Below, piece by piece: positions 26,702 through 35,599 of a DNA stretch of 64,000 nt; the first letter of the stretch is position 1; every line of letters starts with the position of its first letter. The notes below the pieces were generated by a model. The model had not been told where the DNA came from. It saw only the letters and a list, made by a program, of their open reading frames with translations, and made no database searches. Source of the stretch: Oceanospirillum maris DSM 6286. Lineage in GTDB: Bacteria; Pseudomonadota; Gammaproteobacteria; Pseudomonadales; Halomonadaceae. Made by a program: the position numbers and the translations under genes. The stretch is from NCBI RefSeq assembly GCF_000422865.1, contig NZ_AUGW01000011.1, positions 1 to 64,000 on the forward strand, in the 5' to 3' direction.

Positions 26702-27163
26702 ATGATGAAATCTTTAAAAGCTTCTGAGAAGACCACATTGAGAAAGCTTGGTACCTCAGAGATTGCACCAAACATGGGGCTAAAGTATTTTGAACATGCA
26801 GCGATGGATCGTGCTCATCATAAGTTTACGGCCCTGTTAGGTGCTTTGCCTCTGTTGAAAAAAGAGGCCTTTGGTCATGTTCTAGAGCAAATTTTCCAAG
26901 AAGCTAAAGAACATTTTGCGCAAGAAGAACGTTTTATGCAGACCACCGCGTTTGATCAATATGCGGCCCATAAAGTAGAACATGACACCCTGCTTGCTGA
27001 GCTGGAGTCCTGTAAAGCAAATATCGCCGCTGGCGAGTCGATTAGTGCGGTCGATCTGCAATTAAAAATGTGTGCATGGCAAGATAGCCATCAGCAAAAG
27101 TGGGATTATCCCTTAGCGGACTTCTTACGATGCCGAGCCAGTTGGCATGAGGCTTCTGCCTAA
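26702..27163 (+). CDS. Bacteriohemerythrin-like protein
   Basis: A 153-residue single-domain hemerythrin, a non-haem di-iron protein that binds O2 or reacts with NO. The iron-ligand pattern is present: His in DRAHHKF near residue 39, HFAQEERFM (HxxxE) near 80, HKVEHDTLL (HxxxH) near 98 and SHQQKWDYPLAD (H-x4-D) near 130. GAGGT precedes the ATG. It is convergent with a LysR gene without an obvious terminator. It may buffer oxygen or NO for the neighbouring cytochromes, which is inference. Confidence 0.88.
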   Translation: MMKSLKASEKTTLRKLGTSEIAPNMGLKYFEHAAMDRAHHKFTALLGALPLLKKEAFGHVLEQIFQEAKEHFAQEERFMQTTAFDQYAAHKVEHDTLLAELESCKANIAAGESISAVDLQLKMCAWQDSHQQKWDYPLADFLRCRASWHEASA

Positions 27164-27179
27164 TCTTTAGCTGGTCTTT

Positions 27180-28133
27180 TTATACAGGGCTAATATTCTC
27201 TTTGCCGCTGGTTGCTAACAGTTGATCACCGAAATGCTGTACCTGTTGTTGTAACCAAATTCGGCCGGGTTCTTTCGCAAATAATGGGTGATAAATCTGC
27301 GTCATCTGCACACTGGGCAGCCCTTCTGGGGGCTGTACTAAGCGTACCGGTAGCATCTCACTGAACAGTAACCCCATCTGATAGGGTAGAGTCATAATTG
27401 CCTGGCTTTGGGCAACGATCTTGGCTGCAGCCATATAATTCACGGTGCGAGCGATGGCGCGACGGCTAAGTTTTCTTTCAGCCAACCAATGATCAATCGC
27501 GTTGGCATTACTCCCTGCTAGATCAGAAAACACGATATGGGGTCGCTGAATATAGTCCTCTAAACTCAACTGTTTTAGGTGGGTCTCATTGTCCTTAGCT
27601 AATAGGCAAATTTGTTGTTCTGTTATCCAGCTTTGAGCTTCAAGATGGCTCGGTATGGATTCGCAAATATCCATTCCCACCACTAGGTCAACGGCTCCTG
27701 TTTCCAAATCAGACAGAAAGGCATCATCAATAATCATGCGGGCTTCTATCGTGATATTGGGGGCTATAACCTGAAAATAACTCATCATCTGTGGAAAAAC
27801 GGCCGCCTCAAAGTAGTCTGTACAAGCGATCACAAAGTCCCGTTGGCTGTTCTCTGGTGCAAAGGCATTTGGTGGCGCTAGGCTGCGCTCTATTTGGCGC
27901 AGGGCGTTGCGCACTTCTGGTAACATTTCAAGGGCGCGAGGGGTGGGTTGTAATCCATTTTCGGTGCGAATCAGAAGGGGGTCATCCAGCTGCTCTCTCA
28001 ATCTATTTAGAGCATGGCTCATGGCGGACTGGCTGAGAAAAACTTTTTCAGCAGCACGACTGACGTGGCGTTCGGTGATGAGCGCTTCAAATAAAACCAG
28101 TAAATTGAGATCAAATTGACGTAACGAATTCAT
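27180..28133 (-). CDS. LysR-family transcriptional regulator, divergent from speB
   Basis: A 317-residue LysR regulator. The N-terminal winged helix-turn-helix begins RQFDLNLLVLFEALITERHV and contains AAEKVFLSQSAMSHALNRLRE, the recognition region. The remaining ~220 residues form the effector-binding domain. It is divergent from the agmatinase gene, and the intergenic region carries a T-N11-A type palindrome, so it most likely controls speB in response to agmatine or a related compound. Confidence 0.92.
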   Translation of the reverse strand: MNSLRQFDLNLLVLFEALITERHVSRAAEKVFLSQSAMSHALNRLREQLDDPLLIRTENGLQPTPRALEMLPEVRNALRQIERSLAPPNAFAPENSQRDFVIACTDYFEAAVFPQMMSYFQVIAPNITIEARMIIDDAFLSDLETGAVDLVVGMDICESIPSHLEAQSWITEQQICLLAKDNETHLKQLSLEDYIQRPHIVFSDLAGSNANAIDHWLAERKLSRRAIARTVNYMAAAKIVAQSQAIMTLPYQMGLLFSEMLPVRLVQPPEGLPSVQMTQIYHPLFAKEPGRIWLQQQVQHFGDQLLATSGKENISPV

Positions 28134-28171
28134 CGTATACCCTGGTCATAGCTTATTGGTATTAATTTTAT

Positions 28172-28194
28172 GCATAGGTCTATTATAACTATGC
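28172..28194 (+). promoter_or_regulatory. Candidate LysR operator between regulator and speB
   Basis: The inverted repeat GCATAG-N11-CTATGC has the symmetry and spacing expected for a LysR-type site and lies in the divergent promoter region ~90-110 bases before the speB start. Confidence 0.6.
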
Positions 28195-28284
28195 GTTTCA
28201 CTAATTATTTTTGCAAGCCTAAGCTAGCGTTAAGTGTAATGAACGCAATAAAGCGATCAGAATTTAAGTTTAGGAGTACAGGTT

Positions 28285-29241
28285 ATGACGACCACCGCCG
28301 CCGCTCTTCATGCAGGCCATGTTGCGAATGCCGATCTTCCTCTTTACGGCGAACTGGGCATGACCTTTATGCAGTTTCCTTTGGAGCGAGATATTCCCGC
28401 ATCAACGGCTGATGTTGTGGTCAGTGGTGTTCCCTTTGATATGGCAACATCAGGACGCTCAGGTTCTCGTTTAGGGCCTCAGGCGATACGTCAAACATCT
28501 GCGAACCTAATTTGGGAAGGGGCACGGTGGCCTTGGACTTTCGCTTTAGATGATCATCTTGCCGTGACTGATAGCGGCAATGTGCGCTTTAAGCATGGCG
28601 AACCACAAACCATGGTTGATGCTTTAGAGGTTCATATTGGTAACATTTTAGCGTCTGGAAAAAGCGCCCTTACTTTTGGTGGCGATCACTTTATTTCGCT
28701 GCCGATATTGCGCGCTTATGCGAAAAAATACGGCCCTGTTGCCTTGATTCATGTAGATGCCCATACGGATACCTACTCAGGTGGTAGTCAGTATGACCAC
28801 GGCACGATTTTCCATCGTGCGGTAGAAGAAGGGTTAATTGATACCGAGCACTCGATTCAGATCGGTATCCGTACCGCTTATACCTATGAGGGCCATCCGT
28901 TTGAAGTGTTAGATGCCGCTTGGGTTGGTGATCATGGCCCTCATGCCGTATTGGAAAAAATACGTCAGCGTGTGGGGGATAAGCCAGTTTATTTAAGCTT
29001 TGATATTGACGGTATAGACCCTGCTTTTGCGCCGGGTACAGGGACACCTGTCGCCGCGGGTATCAGTATTGATTGCGCCCTAAAAATGGTACGAGGGCTA
29101 CAGGGGCTTGATCTTATTGGTATGGATTTGGTTGAAGTGGCACCCGTGTATGATCATGCGGAAATCACTGCACTGGCAGCGGCCACCTTGTCGCTAGAGT
29201 ACCTCTATGTACTGGCGGCCAATAAGCAAGCGGCTAAGTGA
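28285..29241 (+). CDS. speB: Agmatinase (ureohydrolase family)
   Basis: A 318-residue ureohydrolase closely resembling E. coli SpeB over its full length. It hydrolyses agmatine to putrescine and urea with a binuclear manganese centre. The metal-ligand motifs are GGDHF near residue 132, HVDAHTDTY near 155 and SFDIDGIDPAFAPGTGTP near 235. VPFDMATSGRSGSRLGP is typical of agmatinases. AGGAG precedes the ATG. The divergent LysR gene suggests inducible use. A related guanidino-acid substrate is possible, since ureohydrolases are easily misassigned. The PuuC-type aldehyde dehydrogenase nearby fits polyamine catabolism. Confidence 0.9.
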   Translation: MTTTAAALHAGHVANADLPLYGELGMTFMQFPLERDIPASTADVVVSGVPFDMATSGRSGSRLGPQAIRQTSANLIWEGARWPWTFALDDHLAVTDSGNVRFKHGEPQTMVDALEVHIGNILASGKSALTFGGDHFISLPILRAYAKKYGPVALIHVDAHTDTYSGGSQYDHGTIFHRAVEEGLIDTEHSIQIGIRTAYTYEGHPFEVLDAAWVGDHGPHAVLEKIRQRVGDKPVYLSFDIDGIDPAFAPGTGTPVAAGISIDCALKMVRGLQGLDLIGMDLVEVAPVYDHAEITALAAATLSLEYLYVLAANKQAAK

Positions 29242-29289
29242 TAGCCGCCTGCGGGTAAAATAGAAAGCCAGTATTCACTCTAGCGACGC

Positions 29290-30642
29290 TTAACGCATCT
29301 CAAATAGCTCTTGATGAATTTGATGGTTTGATAGGCCGAAGTGCCGGAAATCTTTTCTCAGACTTTTACCAAAAGCCTTGGGGCCGCAAAACCAAATACT
29401 GGATTGACTCCAGCCAACAATTTGGTCTCGTACTCGGTCTGCACTTAAGCGGCCATCAAGAGAGCTTATGGTGAGGTATAGGTTGACTCCGGCTGTTTTC
29501 GCCAGTAAATCAACCTTCCGAATAAGGTCGGGGTTTGGTTTCTCAAGGCAAAAGAAGAGGTCGATACGGCGACCATTTTGAATGTGTTTCTGCTTGTTTC
29601 TCTGTATAAGGAACTCTAACCGAGCGATAAAGGGCGTAATGCCAATACCTGCAGCGACCCAGATCTGTTGGTTGCTCTTATCATCAAAATCAAAGCAGCC
29701 GTAGGGGCCTTCTATTGTTACCTCGGTGCCAATTTTTAGTCGAGTTTTAAGCTGCTGCGTCCAGTCGCCTAACTCTTTGATCATAAAGGTCAACTGTGAC
29801 TCTTTAGGGTTCCATGCGGAGGCAATGGTGTAAGGGTGCGGGCCTTCTTTAGCATTTGAGGTAACAAAGGCAAACTGTCCAGCTTTATGTCCTTGCCACT
29901 GTTTGGATGGATCAAGTTTGATCTGACCTTCAAGGGTGTTTTGATAATGCTTAATATGAGCGATTTTACCTTTGACGATCCGCTTGGAGCCTACTTCTCC
30001 TGTTAACAGCCATATCCCAGAGATGCTTCCGCTGACTAAAAGTAGCATAGAAACCCAGCCAATCGGTTGTGACCAGTAATCGTAATTCATCAAAACAACG
30101 CTATGGAAAACCAGGAATAAATAGGCAATAGCAATCCAAATATGAGTTTTACGAAACAGGCGATATGGAAAACGCTTCACTAGAGCCAGCACAATAAATA
30201 GCACGATGGCATAAAATGCCCACTCCCCTATATCTTCCGCCAGACCACGTTGGCTATTTAGCCAGTCCTGTAGAGGAGGTAACACCTGTTCGCTACGGGG
30301 GTTGCGCTCTGGTTTTGTCAGCCAGCCCCAGCCCACCATCCATTTTGTACCTTTAGCCATCCACCAGTGCAGTGACCCCATCACCAGTGCCGTAATGCCT
30401 AGCCATTTGTGCAGACGGTAAGCTTTATCTAAGCCGCCTAGAAAAGGTTCCAGCCAAGTAGGGCGAGTTGCTAAAATCATCGCCAAGCTCATTACCCCAA
30501 TAGCCATTACCCCAGAGTATTGCGTAAAAACATGTCGGAATGAGAAATAAGTTAAAGGCTCGGGCAGGAAGGTATCTGCCATTAGCCAGCTAACTGTTAA
30601 TACCGCCAATAGGCTCCAAAATGCTGTTTTATATCGATCCAT
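29290..30642 (-). CDS. Ferric reductase-like transmembrane flavoprotein
   Basis: A 450-residue membrane oxidoreductase. Six N-terminal helices form a ferric-reductase-like domain, with haem-ligand-type histidines in LHKWLGITALVMGSLHWW and RKTHIWIAIAYLFLVFHS. The cytoplasmic C-terminal half is a ferredoxin-NADP reductase module. It has an FAD motif (GPHPYTIAS), an isoalloxazine contact (GPYGCFDF), an NAD(P) site (WVAAGIGITPFIARLEF) and a terminal CGP motif. It probably moves electrons from NAD(P)H across the membrane, to Fe(III) or another acceptor. The physiological acceptor is unknown. It is convergent with speB. Confidence 0.88.
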   Translation of the reverse strand: MDRYKTAFWSLLAVLTVSWLMADTFLPEPLTYFSFRHVFTQYSGVMAIGVMSLAMILATRPTWLEPFLGGLDKAYRLHKWLGITALVMGSLHWWMAKGTKWMVGWGWLTKPERNPRSEQVLPPLQDWLNSQRGLAEDIGEWAFYAIVLFIVLALVKRFPYRLFRKTHIWIAIAYLFLVFHSVVLMNYDYWSQPIGWVSMLLLVSGSISGIWLLTGEVGSKRIVKGKIAHIKHYQNTLEGQIKLDPSKQWQGHKAGQFAFVTSNAKEGPHPYTIASAWNPKESQLTFMIKELGDWTQQLKTRLKIGTEVTIEGPYGCFDFDDKSNQQIWVAAGIGITPFIARLEFLIQRNKQKHIQNGRRIDLFFCLEKPNPDLIRKVDLLAKTAGVNLYLTISSLDGRLSADRVRDQIVGWSQSSIWFCGPKAFGKSLRKDFRHFGLSNHQIHQELFEMR

Positions 30643-30943
30643 AATGACAAAACCTGTGAAATGACTGAAATAGAAGGGCTTGAGACTCTGTTATTGCTTA
30701 ATTCTGGCTAGATTAAATATTCTCGATTTTTAAGATTAAAATACCCTTAAAAAAGAAAATTGTCAGTCACATTTAACAGAGTGATTAATTAGAGATTATT
30801 TTAGAAGTAAGGTTTGATGCAGTAGGCTTTTTCCTCTATCCCTTGAGGGGTATAGCTCTTGCCATCACCCCTTTCTAAACTGGCTAATATCAAAGAAAAG
30901 ATCTTATGATCTGAACTGAACCAAATTTAAGCTGAGGTAGACA
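30643..30943. other. Intergenic region before aldehyde dehydrogenase gene
   Basis: A 301-base divergent region. An imperfect palindrome CTATCCC...GGGGTATAG lies near 30836-30855, but no known site is recognised. Confidence 0.4.
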
Positions 30944-32449
30944 ATGACAGTTAAAGCACCTGCGACCCATAACGAGTGGTTTGAACTCAGTAAAATGCTA
31001 ACCCTGCATGGTCAGGCGTATATCAATGGACAGTTTTGTGATGCTGAAAGTGGCGAGACGTTTACCAGCATTAATCCGGCGACAGAGGCACATCTGGTTG
31101 ATGTAGCCAGTTGCGATAAGGCTGATATTGATAAGGCAGTTGCTTCTGCGCTAACGGCCTATCGCAGCGGAGAGTGGGCTGAAGCCTCTCCCAAACATCG
31201 TAAAAATGTATTGTTAAAACTGGCGGCTTTAGTTGAGCAACACCAGCACGAGTTTGCTCTGCTGGATACCTTGGATATGGGGAAATCGATCTCTGAGATG
31301 ATGGCCATTGATGTGCCGGACACGATCGATTGCATCCGCTGGACAGCAGAGTGCATCGACAAGGTGTATGGTGAGATTGCACCAACGGCGCCGGGCTCTC
31401 TGGCACTGATTAGCCGTGAGCCTGTAGGTGTTGTGGCGGCTATTACGCCGTGGAACTATCCGTTGATGATGGTCAGCTGGAAGATCGCTCCAGCCTTGGC
31501 TGCGGGTAATAGCGTTGTCTTGAAACCCTCTGAGAAAACGAGCCTAAGTGCCCTGCGCTTAGCTCAGTTGGCTACCGAGGCGGGTATTCCTGATGGCGTA
31601 TTTAACGTCGTCACTGGTTACGGCCACACCGCTGGTAAAGCTTTAGCCTTGCACCATGATGTACACGTATTGGCCTTTACCGGCTCTACCCGCGTGGCGG
31701 GTATGTTAATGGAGTACGCCGGTCAATCGAACATGAAACGGGTTTGGCTAGAAGCCGGTGGTAAATCACCTAACTTGATCTTTGAGGATTGCGACAATAT
31801 TAAAAAAGCTGCTGCTGGTGCCGCTGCCGCGATCTTCTCTAATCAAGGTGAAGTGTGTATTGCCTGTTCCCGTATCTATGTACAGAAAAGCATCAAAGAA
31901 GAGTTTATCGCAGCCTTGGTTAAAGCGGCATCAGGCTATCAGCCCGGTGATCCCCTCGACCCGAATACCAACATGGGGCCGTTGGTTGACAAAATGCAAT
32001 TGGATACCGTAAGCCGCTATATTCGCTCGGCAATAGAGGAAGGCGGTGATGTGATTCTGGGTGGTGAGCCTGAGTATCAAGACGGAAAAGGTTTCTTTGT
32101 TAAGCCAACGATTGTGACCGAAGCCCACAACGGTATGACCTTCGTGAAAGAAGAGATTTTTGGCCCAGTGCTTGCGGTGTGTGATTTTGAGACCGAAGCG
32201 GAAGCGATCGAGTTAGCTAATGACTCTCAATACGGTTTAGGTGCGGCTATTTGGACATCAAACCTATCTCGAGCTCACCGAGTAAGTCGTAAAATTCATA
32301 GCGGTATGGTCTGGGTAAATACATGGGGTGAAGGTGATACCACGGTTCCATTTGGTGGCGTAAAAGCATCTGGTAACGGACGAGATAAATCCCTGCACGC
32401 CTTGGATAAATACTCTGAGATTAAAAATGTCTGGATCAATATCGACTAA
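30944..32449 (+). CDS. puuC: PuuC-type NAD(P)-dependent aldehyde dehydrogenase
   Basis: A 501-residue aldehyde dehydrogenase most like gamma-glutamyl-gamma-aminobutyraldehyde dehydrogenase PuuC/KauB of polyamine catabolism. The general-base Glu is in WLEAGGKSPNLIF near residue 270 and the catalytic Cys in FSNQGEVCIACSR near residue 304. The cofactor and oxyanion block PWNYPLMMVSWKIAPALAAGN is typical. Length is normal. AGGT precedes the ATG. Two hairpins follow it. With speB close by, a putrescine-breakdown role fits, but no gamma-glutamylputrescine synthetase or oxidase is adjacent. Confidence 0.85.
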   Translation: MTVKAPATHNEWFELSKMLTLHGQAYINGQFCDAESGETFTSINPATEAHLVDVASCDKADIDKAVASALTAYRSGEWAEASPKHRKNVLLKLAALVEQHQHEFALLDTLDMGKSISEMMAIDVPDTIDCIRWTAECIDKVYGEIAPTAPGSLALISREPVGVVAAITPWNYPLMMVSWKIAPALAAGNSVVLKPSEKTSLSALRLAQLATEAGIPDGVFNVVTGYGHTAGKALALHHDVHVLAFTGSTRVAGMLMEYAGQSNMKRVWLEAGGKSPNLIFEDCDNIKKAAAGAAAAIFSNQGEVCIACSRIYVQKSIKEEFIAALVKAASGYQPGDPLDPNTNMGPLVDKMQLDTVSRYIRSAIEEGGDVILGGEPEYQDGKGFFVKPTIVTEAHNGMTFVKEEIFGPVLAVCDFETEAEAIELANDSQYGLGAAIWTSNLSRAHRVSRKIHSGMVWVNTWGEGDTTVPFGGVKASGNGRDKSLHALDKYSEIKNVWINID

Positions 32450-32513
32450 ATCACCGGTTAATCGAGTAACCCTCGTACCATAAATTAACCTGAGTGTTCT
32501 GTTCATGCTCATA

Positions 32514-32583
32514 CCAAGAAACCTCACTCCCGTGGGATCTTCTTGGCCTTAGCACCCTCTAGCATCTTTTGGGTGCTTTTTTA
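32514..32583 (+). terminator. Double hairpin and terminator after puuC
   Basis: A first stem CCAAGAA / TTCTTGG (32514-32546) encloses a small TCCC-GT-GGGA stem. It is followed by AGCACCC / GGGTGCT (32551-32577) with a T6 tail, a good Rho-independent terminator. The first stem is unusual for a simple 3' end. Confidence 0.8.
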
Positions 32584-32963
32584 TCTCAATCAGGTTAAGT
32601 TGCAAGGTACCTTCCAGCTTAATATTCGCCTATCTCTATTTTTCCTTCTGGTTTGGCTTTCTCCTTATTTTTTACTACCTAACTCTTTTAACCTATTGAT
32701 AATAAAGAGAATATATCTATTAAAAGGTGCATGATCTGCTCTGCTGTTTTTTTTGGTGTATTTAACCTAAAAAACATAAAACTAATAGTTGTTTTTGCTT
32801 TTTATGTGGCTTAAATGAGTGTCATTTTTTGAATGAACTGTAATAGTCTATAGCCATTCGCTGGCATATAGCTGGCGCTATAGAAAAATCATCTGCTTGG
32901 CTTCCGCTGAGTATAGAAAACAACCTGTGTTTTAAACCTAAATGCGATGGGGTGGGTACGTCT
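32583..32963. other. Intergenic region upstream of dadA
   Basis: A 381-base AT-rich region. The only clear element is an inverted repeat CTATAGC / GCTATAG at 32848-32883, ~80-115 bases before dadA. It may be a regulator site; Lrp controls dad genes in enterics, but no Lrp consensus can be claimed. Confidence 0.45.
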
Positions 32964-34217
32964 ATGAATATTCTGATTTTGGGCAGCGGTGTTGTGGGTG
33001 TAACCACGGCCTACTACTTGGCAAAACAGGGCCATGAGGTAACCGTTGTTGATCGTCAGTCTTCCCCTGCGATGGAAACCAGCCACGCTAACGCAGGGCA
33101 GGTTTCTTTTGGTTATTCTACGCCGTGGGCGGCACCGGGCATTCCTTATAAAGCGATGAAATGGCTAACTCAAACCCATGCGCCGCTAAAAATGTCAGCA
33201 ACCTTAGAGCCATTTCAATATGCGTGGATGACTCAGATGTTAGCTAACTGCACAGAAAGTCGTTATGCGGTGAATAAGTCTCGCATGGTTCGTGTTTCTG
33301 AATATTCACGGTTAGCCATTGATGCATTACGTGAAGAAACCGGCATTCGTTATGAAGATCGCCAGCAAGGCCTTACTCAGCTATTCCGTACAGAGAAGCA
33401 GGTAGAAGCGGTTCAGCAGGATATTAAAGTGCTGCGTGAATTTGGTGTTGATTTCCAAGAGCTTGATATGGCTGGTGCGATTCAATATGAGCCTGCATTA
33501 GATCGCGTAAAAGAAAAATTTGTCGGTGCTTTACGGATGGTTGGCGACCAAACCGGTGATTGTTTTGCTTTTACTAATAAGCTAACCGATCTCTGCAAAG
33601 AGATGGGGGTTAAATTTATATTTGATACCGATATTCATGGCTTAGAAGATAATGCAGGTCAAATTACAGGGGTTAAAACATCGATAGGCCTACTGAAAGC
33701 CGATCACTATGTTGTGGCGATGGGGAGCTTCTCTAGGCACCTAATGAAACACGTAGGGATTGATCTACCGGTGTATCCGGTTAAAGGCTATTCACTAACG
33801 TTGCCGATCACGAATTATGATGCCGCCCCCGTTTCGACCATTATGGATGAAACCTATAAAGTTGCCATTACACGCTTTGATGACCGCATTCGTGTCGCCG
33901 GAACAGCAGAGTTATCAGGCTATAATCTTGATCTGCCTGAGAAGCGTCGCGCTACTATTGCTATGGTTGTTTCTGATGTTTTCCCTGACGGCGGTGATGT
34001 AGAAAAAGCGGAATTCTGGACAGGACTGCGACCTATGACGCCTGATGGTACGCCGATTATTGGTAAGACCAAGTTTTCTAATCTGTCGTTAAATACCGGT
34101 CACGGTACTTTGGGTTGGACCATGTCCTGTGGCTCTTCTCGTTTACTGGCGGACTTGATTTCAGGGAATACACCTGAGATAGACCCAACAGATCTAGATG
34201 TGGCTCGTTACCGCTAA
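32964..34217 (+). CDS. dadA: D-amino acid dehydrogenase, small subunit DadA
   Basis: A 417-residue flavoprotein that oxidises D-alanine and other D-amino acids to keto acids, feeding electrons to the quinone pool. The start is placed at the ATG at 32964, giving the canonical N-terminus [20 protein letters not shown]; an in-frame GTG at 32952 is less likely. The Rossmann FAD motif GSGVVG and the VTVVDRQ acidic end are intact. The C-terminal [14 protein letters not shown] and [13 protein letters not shown] blocks are typical of DadA. It is followed by alanine racemase, the usual catabolic dad pair. Confidence 0.93.
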   Translation: MNILILGSGVVGVTTAYYLAKQGHEVTVVDRQSSPAMETSHANAGQVSFGYSTPWAAPGIPYKAMKWLTQTHAPLKMSATLEPFQYAWMTQMLANCTESRYAVNKSRMVRVSEYSRLAIDALREETGIRYEDRQQGLTQLFRTEKQVEAVQQDIKVLREFGVDFQELDMAGAIQYEPALDRVKEKFVGALRMVGDQTGDCFAFTNKLTDLCKEMGVKFIFDTDIHGLEDNAGQITGVKTSIGLLKADHYVVAMGSFSRHLMKHVGIDLPVYPVKGYSLTLPITNYDAAPVSTIMDETYKVAITRFDDRIRVAGTAELSGYNLDLPEKRRATIAMVVSDVFPDGGDVEKAEFWTGLRPMTPDGTPIIGKTKFSNLSLNTGHGTLGWTMSCGSSRLLADLISGNTPEIDPTDLDVARYR

Positions 34218-34336
34218 AATAACGAATATAATTCACCGATAGTCGCTTTGCGTGTAAAGGAAGAGGCTATCGGCTGATAAATCAAGCATTGTTAATGACT
34301 TAAATCTTATTCCTGAACACATACGGAGACCTGCTC

Positions 34337-35416
34337 ATGGCTCGGGCTGCTCAAGCGGTTATTGATCTGGCTGCATTAAAACATAATTATCTATTGGCTA
34401 AAGAGCTGGCCTCAGGCCGTAAAGCAGTTGCCATTATTAAGGCGAACGCTTACGGGCATGGTGCTATTGAAGCCGCACATTATTTATCTGATGTTGCCGA
34501 TGCGTTTGGTGTTGCTTGTATTGAGGAAGCCCTGCAACTGGCTGAGTCCGGTATTGAGCCGCCGATTGTTTTGCTGGAAGGTTTTTTTACAGCGGATGAA
34601 TTAGAGCCGATCAACCGCTATCGAATGATGACGGCTGTACACAGTGAATGGCAGTTGGATGCATTAGAACAGTATGCTTTTTCGCAGCCGTTGCCGGTGT
34701 TGATTAAGTTTGATTCTGGTATGCACCGCTTAGGCTTTGATGCCGAGGGTTTTGCTAAGGCTGTTGCCCGCTTGCAGAAACTGGATCATATCTCTGACGT
34801 GATCGCGATGACACACTTTGCCTGTGCCGATGAGCTGGAATCCGATTACACTCAGCAGCAGATTAAGAACTTTCATCATGCCTGTGATCGTTTTGACATC
34901 GCCCATTGTATGGCGAACTCCGCAGGAACATTGCATTGGCCTGAAACCCATGGTGATTGGGTTCGTCCTGGTATTATGCTTTATGGCGCATCTCCTTTAG
35001 ATCAAGACACGGCTAATGCCGCACGTTTAGAGACAGTGATGACACTAAGCTCTGAACTTATAGCGATTCGGGAATTACCAAAAGGTGAGTCCGTCGGTTA
35101 TGGTCGCCGTTTTATTACCGAAAATCCTACGCGGGTTGGTGTTGTCGCCATGGGATATGCGGATGGTTATCCGCGCCATGCGGTTGATGGAACCCCCGTC
35201 GCGGTAAATGGCAAGATGACGCGTATTATCGGTAAGGTTTCTATGGATATGATGACCGTTGATCTCTCTGATCAGCCTGATGCAAAAGTGGGTGATCCTG
35301 TTGAGCTATGGGGGAATCAAGTGGACGTTAATCAAGTTGCAGCGTGTGCTGATACCATCTCGTATACCCTGTTTACTGGTATTACAACGCGAGTGCCTCG
35401 GGTTTATAAAAAATAG
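34337..35416 (+). CDS. dadX: Catabolic alanine racemase DadX
   Basis: A 359-residue PLP-dependent racemase that interconverts L- and D-alanine. The PLP lysine lies in AIIKANAYGHGAIEA near residue 35. The conserved GYADGYPR block near residue 255 carries the second catalytic tyrosine environment, and SMDMMTVDLSD follows. CGGAGA precedes the ATG. Located 119 bases after dadA, it is assigned as the catabolic isozyme. It converts L-alanine for DadA. A strong terminator follows. Confidence 0.93.
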   Translation: MARAAQAVIDLAALKHNYLLAKELASGRKAVAIIKANAYGHGAIEAAHYLSDVADAFGVACIEEALQLAESGIEPPIVLLEGFFTADELEPINRYRMMTAVHSEWQLDALEQYAFSQPLPVLIKFDSGMHRLGFDAEGFAKAVARLQKLDHISDVIAMTHFACADELESDYTQQQIKNFHHACDRFDIAHCMANSAGTLHWPETHGDWVRPGIMLYGASPLDQDTANAARLETVMTLSSELIAIRELPKGESVGYGRRFITENPTRVGVVAMGYADGYPRHAVDGTPVAVNGKMTRIIGKVSMDMMTVDLSDQPDAKVGDPVELWGNQVDVNQVAACADTISYTLFTGITTRVPRVYKK

Positions 35417-35527
35417 TTTATTGAATAGCTTAATCGCTGTTTAACAGTGGGCTATCGTACACGATCCTACCTACTATACATGGCCCTACTAACTACTAGG
35501 GTTCTGCTGAACGACTGAACAAGCAAA

Positions 35528-35562
35528 GCCGCTGTCTCTTAAACCGAGGCAGCGGCATTTTT
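35528..35562 (+). terminator. Rho-independent terminator of dadAX
   Basis: Stem GCCGCTGTCTC / GAGGCAGCGGC (one mismatch) followed by ATTTTTA. Convergent with the ligase gene. Confidence 0.88.
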
Positions 35563-35599
35563 ATATGTTGATGGTGTTCTATTGAATCCGGCGAGATGG

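Noticed and set aside
28691-29047. Long antisense reading frame inside speB
   Set aside because: It lies opposite strongly conserved speB codons and resembles no known protein; a shadow frame.
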